A stretch of DNA of 64,000 bases, taken from positions 309,858 through 373,857 of the forward strand of contig NZ_MINN01000106.1 of NCBI RefSeq assembly GCF_001877785.1, given 5' to 3'. This document shows, in pieces, positions 59,251 to 64,000 of this stretch. The notes below the pieces were generated by a model. The model ran no database searches and had not been told where the DNA came from. It was given only the letters and a program-made list of their open reading frames with translations. Position 1 is the first letter of the stretch, and the number at the start of each line of letters is the position of its first letter. The DNA is from Rossellomorea aquimaris. Its GTDB lineage: Bacteria; Bacillota; Bacilli; Bacillales; Bacillaceae_B. The translations under genes were made by a program, and so were the position numbers.

Positions 59251-59442
59251 TTAATGGCCGCCTGTCCATCCTCTCAAATGGTTGCGTTGTGCATGGCAAA
59301 ATGCGTTATATCCTTCAGGTTTATGAGTGTCGTAGCAGTCACCGGTAAGATAACCTTGTGAAAAATATCTCTCTTTGATGCTTCCGACGATAATGACCCC
59401 GGCCATGAAGGATAAAGGAATCAGAACGAATAACCAAACCAA
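59251..59442 (-). CDS. Small single-pass membrane protein (63 aa)
   Basis: A TTG at 59442, eight bases after AAAGGAGG, opens a 63-residue frame. It has one N-terminal membrane helix (VWLFVLIPLSFMAGVIIVG) and a soluble tail with His, Cys and Gly residues (GDCYDTHKPEG, FCHAQRNHLRGWTGGH). The cysteines and histidines could bind a metal, but no family is recognised. A longer frame to 59496 lacks a ribosome-binding site. Function unknown. Confidence 0.6.
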   Translation of the reverse strand: MVWLFVLIPLSFMAGVIIVGSIKERYFSQGYLTGDCYDTHKPEGYNAFCHAQRNHLRGWTGGH

Positions 59443-59652
59443 TGTAAAAACCTCCTTTTTTATAAACCACTTTGGGCAAAGCAGGTGTACAAGCAAATTT
59501 AGGCTAATGCTTCTATTTTAATTGTATCATCCTTATATGGTAAAATATAGAATTTTTCTTTCGGCGTTTTAAATGATATTCATCACTATTTGCCCATTAC
59601 CCCGGATGGTAGGATGGTAGCGAATCGAAGTAAAGAGAAAGTTGGTGCAAGC

Positions 59653-60033
59653 ATGAAAAGTGTATGGAAGGTTGGTTCAGCTGTCGGTCTGGTTTCGGGT
59701 GCAGCGGCGGTACTATTGTATTGGGTGCTTTGTTATTGGCAGGGGGTTAGTTTTGTAAAAATGACGCCATTGTCGATTGTATTTGCGTGTGTCACCGTCA
59801 ACATCATCGGTGCATACATTTATTTAAAATTAAAGGGCAAAACGAAAAGGCCCAGGCTTTACTTCGGACTGATCACCGTCTTTACAGGGGTGCTGCTCTC
59901 GCTGTTTGACTGGGCTTTTCCGGCAGAGCCAGGCATTGCAGGGGTGGCAAATACGATTCATGCTCTCGTAGCTGCACTCTCCATTGCATGGATACCGGTA
60001 TGGATGCGTAAATCGATTTATTCCCGAAAATAA
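59653..60033 (+). CDS. Four-helix membrane protein of unknown function
   Basis: A 126-residue hydrophobic protein with four predicted helices (about 8-30, 38-60, 68-88 and 98-116), resembling small DUF6069-type proteins. The ATG at 59653 has only a weak site upstream (GTTGGTG); an in-frame ATG at 59614 with GGATGGTAGG is an alternative. It lies 66 bp before the histidine kinase gene and could be part of that unit, as a sensor partner or target. No firm function. Confidence 0.55.
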   Translation: MKSVWKVGSAVGLVSGAAAVLLYWVLCYWQGVSFVKMTPLSIVFACVTVNIIGAYIYLKLKGKTKRPRLYFGLITVFTGVLLSLFDWAFPAEPGIAGVANTIHALVAALSIAWIPVWMRKSIYSRK

Positions 60034-60099
60034 AGAGGACTTCCGGCTTACCTTGTAAAATCAATAGGTATGCAGCTTTTTATAAGAGGGGGAGGAAGA

Positions 60100-61191
60100 G
60101 TGAAAACTCCAAGCAAATTCAATTGGATGACACTGCTGGTCATTCCTGCAATAAGTATGGTGTTTCTTCCCTTTGGGGAGGAGTGGTACGGGTATGTCCT
60201 GTTCCTTATTCTTGCCGCGGCTTTTTGGAGGGGCATGAAGCTGGCATCATACCGTGGATTGCTGATCATCCTGCAGCATGGGTGTGTATGCCTGCTGATG
60301 GTGTTCTTTTCTCCATGGAATTGCTGGTATGGGATCTATCCAGCCATTATGGCTGGTCACTTATCCTCCTTTTTTCGGATTACAGCAGTTAATGTTTTAT
60401 TGATGATTGTATATACGCTGACTGCTTCTTTTTATGGTGCGGCTGATATCGGAGAGGAGAATTGGGCTTGGATTACCGTTCTCATTTTCCTGTTAGGAGT
60501 TCCTTATTTTCTGCGGTCGCAACAGTTGTACTATGAAATGAAGGGTGAGCTACAGGGTGCAAATGAGGAAATTATCAGATTGGTGAAACTTGAAGAGAGG
60601 GGGCGGATCTCAAGGGATCTGCATGATACGCTGGGACATACCTTATCCCTTTTGACTTTAAAAGGGGAATTGATTGAAAGGCTGATTCCGGTTAAACCGG
60701 ATAAAGCAGTCGATGAGGCAAGGGAACTTCAGGAGATCATACGCAACACATTGGTACAGACGCGCAAGCTGGTCAGCGATATGCAGACGGTATGCCTGTC
60801 TGATGAGGTGATTCAAGCTTCAACGATGCTCGAATCAGCCGGCTTGGACGTTCAGGTGGAGGAACGGGCTGATGACATTCCGCCAGTTATCGGGAAGATA
60901 CTCGGACTGTGCCTCAGAGAGTGCGTCACAAACGTCTTAAAGCACAGTCAAGCGGACCGATGCAGAATCATTCTGCATAACAGCACCGGGTCATATATCC
61001 TGGAGGTGGAAGACAACGGGCGGGGTCTGGAAGAGATGAATGTGCAGAAAGGGAGCGGTTTATTCGGCATGAAGGAGCGGCTTGCTATGATTGAAGGAAG
61101 ATTGGATATCGAATCAGTATCCGAAGGCGGGGTAAAAGTGACAATCAATATACCGATGGTGGATGTTCCAGTGAAGGAGGTGACGGGATGA
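60100..61191 (+). CDS. DesK-type sensor histidine kinase
   Basis: A 363-residue membrane kinase of the HisKA_3/NarL-partner class. Four or five N-terminal helices with almost no extracellular loop (about 8-145), a coiled coil (about 150-170), then the phosphoacceptor motif ISRDLHDTLGHTLSLL (His about 182). The ATP domain has NVLKHSQADRC, LEVEDNGRGL and GSGLFGMKERL. DesK-like topology suggests sensing within the membrane. GTG start behind GGGGGAGGAAGA. The response-regulator gene overlaps its end by 4 bp. No desaturase gene is nearby. Confidence 0.86.
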   Translation: MKTPSKFNWMTLLVIPAISMVFLPFGEEWYGYVLFLILAAAFWRGMKLASYRGLLIILQHGCVCLLMVFFSPWNCWYGIYPAIMAGHLSSFFRITAVNVLLMIVYTLTASFYGAADIGEENWAWITVLIFLLGVPYFLRSQQLYYEMKGELQGANEEIIRLVKLEERGRISRDLHDTLGHTLSLLTLKGELIERLIPVKPDKAVDEARELQEIIRNTLVQTRKLVSDMQTVCLSDEVIQASTMLESAGLDVQVEERADDIPPVIGKILGLCLRECVTNVLKHSQADRCRIILHNSTGSYILEVEDNGRGLEEMNVQKGSGLFGMKERLAMIEGRLDIESVSEGGVKVTINIPMVDVPVKEVTG

Positions 61192-61790
61192 AGGTAATCA
61201 TTGCAGAAGATCAAGGGATGCTGAGGGGTGCGATGGGAAGTTTACTGTCCATGGAAGAAGACATAGAAGTGATCGGGGAAGCATCCACCGGGAGCGAGGC
61301 GCTGAGGCTGATCAGGAACTGTCTTCCGGACATCGCAATCCTTGATATCGAAATGCCGGTGCTGAATGGCCTTGATGTGGCAAAAACCCTTCAGCATGAA
61401 GGTAACCCTTGCCGGATTGTGATCGTGACAACTTTTGCAAGGAGCGGTTATTTGCAGAGAGCCCTCCAGGCGGGGGTGAGGGGATATTTATTAAAGGACG
61501 CACCAGTAGCGAAGCTGGCGGAAAACTTGCGCTCCATCTTGAAAGGCAGTAAAGTCTTCAGTCCACAGCTGTCGCATACGATGTTTGAGGAAGTTAATCC
61601 CCTCACCATCAGGGAAAAGGATGTTTTGTGTCAGTTAGAAAAGGGAGAATCTGTTTCAGAAATCAGTCAGTCATTATTTCTTTCTCCTCCGACCATTAGG
61701 AATTATATATCCGAGATCATTCAAAAACTGGAAGCAAAGAACCGGATCGATGCTGTGGTGATTGCAAAAAGGAAAGGATGGATCGATTGA
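61188..61790 (+). CDS. DesR/NarL-type response regulator
   Basis: A 200-residue two-domain regulator. The receiver domain has the acidic pair in IIAEDQGMLRGAM, the phosphorylated Asp in IAILDIEMPVLNGLD (about residue 54), Thr in VTTFARSG and Lys in YLLKDAP. The C-terminal LuxR-type helix-turn-helix is PLTIREKDVLCQLEKGESVSEISQSLFLSPPTIRNYISEI (about 140-180). ATGA overlap with the kinase gene. The target promoter is unknown. Confidence 0.88.
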   Translation: MKVIIAEDQGMLRGAMGSLLSMEEDIEVIGEASTGSEALRLIRNCLPDIAILDIEMPVLNGLDVAKTLQHEGNPCRIVIVTTFARSGYLQRALQAGVRGYLLKDAPVAKLAENLRSILKGSKVFSPQLSHTMFEEVNPLTIREKDVLCQLEKGESVSEISQSLFLSPPTIRNYISEIIQKLEAKNRIDAVVIAKRKGWID

Positions 61791-61867
61791 GACCTGCGGC
61801 CACGAAGCATAATGGCAGGGATGCCGGACTCATCGGCAAAACCGCCTGTGCAGCGGTCTTATCTGCT

Positions 61868-62845
61868 TTAGTTAGAATTGTCTTGTTCACGATAAGAAGC
61901 CGCTGTCCGCTCAGCCATCTCCAAAATCCGGCTGCCCAATTCGACGGGCTCGACGACTTTCACCTGATCCCCGAATCCGAGCAGGTAGCCGATGGCCTCA
62001 TTTTCCGTATCGAACGAGAGGGTAACGGGGACCCTGCCGTTCCCGCTTTCTGCTCCAACCTCAAGGACCCGGGCAAAACGGCCGCTGAAGGTGAGCCTGG
62101 AAACAATTGCTGCAGCAGCCTCCACCTTCACTTCATAGCTGGGCAGGTTCTTGATGAAGGCTTTGGTGGAAGAATTCCAGTATTCGGCGAGCTCGAAGTC
62201 AGCTGGCCTCGTGAATGCTTCATCGAGCAGTTCGGCGCGCTGGATCCGAGAAGCCCGGTAGTTACGGATTTCTCCGTTGTCCTTGAGTGCAATCAGGTAC
62301 CAGAGATCCCCTTTGGCTACGAGGCCGAGGGGGGAGACTATACGGTCATCTTGCTTCCCGTCTGCCGTTTGATAGGTGATCATCAACTTGTTTTCTTCCC
62401 ATATCGCTCGTTTCAGGACTTCGAAAGAAGATGTTTTTTCCTGCTGCCTGCGCCACGAACGGGTGTCGATGTGGATCCGGTTCCAGACGTCCCTGGCGTT
62501 TTCGCGGTAAGTCGATGGAAGGGAAGCGATCAATTTGTTTCTTGCTTCTGCGGAGGTGCGGGTCAGGCCGAGATCCTCGAGCAAATGTGCGGAAGGGGAA
62601 ACAAAGAGGGCCTGTATCTCCGCTTCCTTGAGTCCTGTCAGATCCGTCCTGTAGTTTTCGAGCAGCGACCAGCCGCCGTTTTTACCGCGTTCCGCGACGA
62701 CCGGGATGCCTGTCCCGCTTAATGCATCCATGTCCCTGTAGATGGTCCTTTCCGATACTTCGAGCTCTTCTGCCAGTTCGCCCGCGGTCATTCGGCCGTG
62801 TGACTGCAGTAATAGAAGGATGGAAATCAGTCTGTCGCCTCTCAT
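61868..62845 (-). CDS. WYL-domain transcriptional regulator (YobV-like)
   Basis: A 325-residue regulator. An N-terminal winged helix-turn-helix of DeoR type (RLISILLLLQSHGRMTAGEL, AEELEVSERTIYRDMDAL) is followed by the WYL domain (about 140-220; core GDLWYLIALKDNGEIRNYRASRI) and a WCX C-terminal extension. WYL domains often sense ligands or nucleic acid. AAAAGGTGAACG precedes the ATG. It is divergent from a short-chain dehydrogenase, with a palindrome in the shared promoter, so it probably controls that gene. Confidence 0.86.
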   Translation of the reverse strand: MRGDRLISILLLLQSHGRMTAGELAEELEVSERTIYRDMDALSGTGIPVVAERGKNGGWSLLENYRTDLTGLKEAEIQALFVSPSAHLLEDLGLTRTSAEARNKLIASLPSTYRENARDVWNRIHIDTRSWRRQQEKTSSFEVLKRAIWEENKLMITYQTADGKQDDRIVSPLGLVAKGDLWYLIALKDNGEIRNYRASRIQRAELLDEAFTRPADFELAEYWNSSTKAFIKNLPSYEVKVEAAAAIVSRLTFSGRFARVLEVGAESGNGRVPVTLSFDTENEAIGYLLGFGDQVKVVEPVELGSRILEMAERTAASYREQDNSN

Positions 62846-62891
62846 TTTCGTTCACCTTTTCTAAAATTGATTACTTTTATTTAATTAAATA

Positions 62892-62924
62892 TGACACTTG
62901 ATGTCAAGAATGCAATCGTATAAT
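62892..62924. promoter_or_regulatory. Divergent promoter with operator-like palindrome
   Basis: TGACA-CTTGA-TGTCA (62892-62906) is a perfect inverted repeat. It overlaps a TTGATG -35 (62898), with TATAAT at 62919-62924 pointing to the dehydrogenase gene (15-bp spacer). Confidence 0.5.
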
Positions 62925-62957
62925 GAGAGTATCTTGAACATGGAAGGAATGATGGAC

Positions 62958-63791
62958 ATGAAATCATTGACTGGAAAAGTGGCACTTGTAACCGGGGCCA
63001 GCCGGGGAGCGGGTCGTGGAATAGCGGTCGAGCTTGGAAAAGCGGGGGCGATCATGTATGTCACGGGCCGGAGCACGAAAGGAGACGCAACCAATGATTG
63101 GCCCGGGACGATTGATGATACGGTTTCTGAAATTGAAGCGGCAGGCGGGAAAGCTGTGGCGGTCCGGTGTGATCATACGATTGATGCGGAAACAGAAGCC
63201 GTCATCAAGCAGATACGTGACGAACAGGGGAAGCTGGATATCCTCGTCAATAATGTATGGGGAGCACATGATATCGGCGTGGAACCGGGTGCTTTCTGGG
63301 AGCTGCCGCTTGCCCTTTGGGATAAGATGTTCACGGCGGGTGTGCGGGCCCAATTGGCAACGAATCATTATGCGATCCCGCTGCTCCGCGAAAATCGGGG
63401 AGGGGTCATCTTTCACACCACCTTCTGGGATGAGGGCAGATACACGGGACAGTTTTATTATGACCTGGCAAAAAATGCGCTTGTCCGCATGGCGTATGGT
63501 GTATCCGAAGAATTGAAGGATGACGGGATTGCGGTCCTTGCCGTTTCCCCCGGGTTCATGAGGACTGAACTGGTCCTGAAGCATTTCGGGGCGGATGAAG
63601 ATAATTGGAAGGACTTCGCGGATCTGGAGCAGACCGAATCGCCGCGCTATATCGGACGGGCCATCACCGCACTCGCGGGTGACCCGGACGTGATGGAGAA
63701 AAGCGGGCAGGTATTTAAGGCTGGTGACCTCGCGAAGGAATACGGCTTTACCGATATCGACGGGCGGTATGTTCCGCCGTTTACTGTATAG
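62958..63791 (+). CDS. Short-chain dehydrogenase/reductase
   Basis: A 277-residue classical SDR. The cofactor loop is LVTGASRGAGRGIAVELGKAG, the structural motif is LVNNVWG, and the catalytic YxxxK is YDLAKNALVRM (about Tyr175). The Arg in TGRS after strand 2 suggests NADP(H). The ATG at 62958 is ten bases after GGAAGGA; earlier ATGs at 62940, 62949 and 62952 overlap or crowd that site. Substrate unknown. Probably controlled by the divergent WYL regulator. Confidence 0.85.
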   Translation: MKSLTGKVALVTGASRGAGRGIAVELGKAGAIMYVTGRSTKGDATNDWPGTIDDTVSEIEAAGGKAVAVRCDHTIDAETEAVIKQIRDEQGKLDILVNNVWGAHDIGVEPGAFWELPLALWDKMFTAGVRAQLATNHYAIPLLRENRGGVIFHTTFWDEGRYTGQFYYDLAKNALVRMAYGVSEELKDDGIAVLAVSPGFMRTELVLKHFGADEDNWKDFADLEQTESPRYIGRAITALAGDPDVMEKSGQVFKAGDLAKEYGFTDIDGRYVPPFTV

Positions 63792-63817
63792 ATTGTGGCA
63801 CAGGTGCCAGGATTCGG

Positions 63818-63862
63818 TGGCCCGTCCTTTATCACTTTGATGTGATGAAGGGCGGGCCTTTT
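63818..63862 (+). terminator. Terminator after the SDR gene
   Basis: GGCCCGTCCTT pairs with AAGGGCGGGCC around an 18-base arm that itself pairs (ATCAC/GTGAT), followed by six T. Confidence 0.85.
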
Positions 63863-63876
63863 TTATAGTGGAAATT

Positions 63877-64000
63877 GATTAAGTCCATATAATTGTGTAA
63901 AAAGAAAAAGAGTCATTTTATTCCTTCTTGGCAACACTGTTTTCAACGACGATAAACAATGAAGAGAGGGAATAAAGATGACTCACTTACAGTTTAACCT
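63877..64000 (+). mobile_element. Left end of an IS256-family insertion sequence (cut by window end)
   Basis: From 63877 the sequence GATTAAGTCCATATAATTGT closely matches the terminal inverted repeat of IS256 as I remember it (GATAAAGTCCGTATAATTGT). It is followed by the usual short leader and a transposase start at 63978. The element continues beyond the window, so its completeness and target duplication cannot be judged. Confidence 0.8.
63978..64000 (+). CDS. IS256-family transposase, 5' fragment
   Basis: An ATG behind GAGAGGGAATAAAG reads MTHLQFN, like the N-termini of Bacillus IS256-type mutator transposases. Only seven codons are inside the window. Confidence 0.65.

Noticed and set aside
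61778..62722. 314-residue plus-strand frame opposite the WYL regulator
   Set aside because: Antisense shadow; the WYL protein on the minus strand has clear domains and a ribosome-binding site.
1..64000. tRNA, rRNA, prophage or defence islands
   Set aside because: No tRNA cloverleaf signals, phage structural genes, restriction systems or toxin-antitoxin pairs were recognised in any part of the window.

Overview
The window looks like a chromosome segment of an aerobic, spore-forming Bacillaceae species, probably of the Rossellomorea/'Bacillus' type. This is inferred from many genes with close Bacillus subtilis counterparts (yfkD, chaA, yfkAB, pdaA, cwlJ, yfjP/yfjO-like, glpP, mhqP-like, desKR-like), strong AGGAGG ribosome-binding sites, frequent TTG/GTG starts and short intrinsic terminators. 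No tRNA, rRNA, prophage or true CRISPR array was seen.

Layout. 0-16.3 kb is mostly core genome: an OsmC-like protein, a general-stress flavin-fold protein, the Ca2+/H+ exchanger ChaA, YfkD, the radical-SAM protein YfkAB, class I fumarase, a Nudix hydrolase, PdaA (spore cortex), an AlkA-type glycosylase, an rRNA uracil methyltransferase and a tandem DUF6143-like pair. 16.9-21.9 kb is a carbohydrate-type ABC import cluster (binding lipoprotein, two permeases, a metallo-beta-lactamase-fold hydrolase and a HAD phosphatase) with no ATPase of its own. 22.0-24.96 kb is one very large secreted lamin-tail/fibronectin-III protein. 25.3-29.4 kb holds an MgtC-like protein, the antiterminator GlpP and a three-gene operon of a doubled DUF1538 membrane protein, a tandem P-II-like regulator and a small membrane protein.

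30.0-39.0 kb is a compact ten-gene [NiFe]-hydrogenase operon: hypA-hypB-hypF-hypC-hypD-hypE, a cytochrome-b5-fold protein, the small subunit, the large subunit and the maturation endopeptidase. The small subunit has no Tat signal and the operon has no HyaC-type cytochrome b. The b5-fold protein, translationally coupled to the small subunit, is therefore the best candidate electron partner. From 39.9 kb on there are small regulated modules: a MarR-controlled oxidoreductase pair, a TetR-controlled MMPL exporter with a coiled-coil partner, CwlJ, PadR plus ChrA, an MhqR-type box upstream of a DoxX protein, an old yellow enzyme, a TerC protein, a VmlR-like ABC-F ATPase behind a classical attenuator, an AlkD-like protein, a DesKR-like two-component system, a WYL regulator with a divergent short-chain dehydrogenase, and the left end of an IS256-family element cut off by the window end.

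The most unusual non-coding signal is a set of short-period intergenic arrays. Two arrays (7306-7541 and 49396-49580) consist of 11-bp CCWGG-centred palindromes repeated at exactly 25 bp. At least three others (39.6, 44.6 and 58.2 kb) consist of GAAGGGCRCAATTA-like units at about 20.8 bp, one (11.3 kb) of CGAGCAYAAA units at about 20.5 bp, and one (5.7 kb) looks like a decayed relative. All lie between genes, usually at 3' ends. I do not recognise them as a named element.
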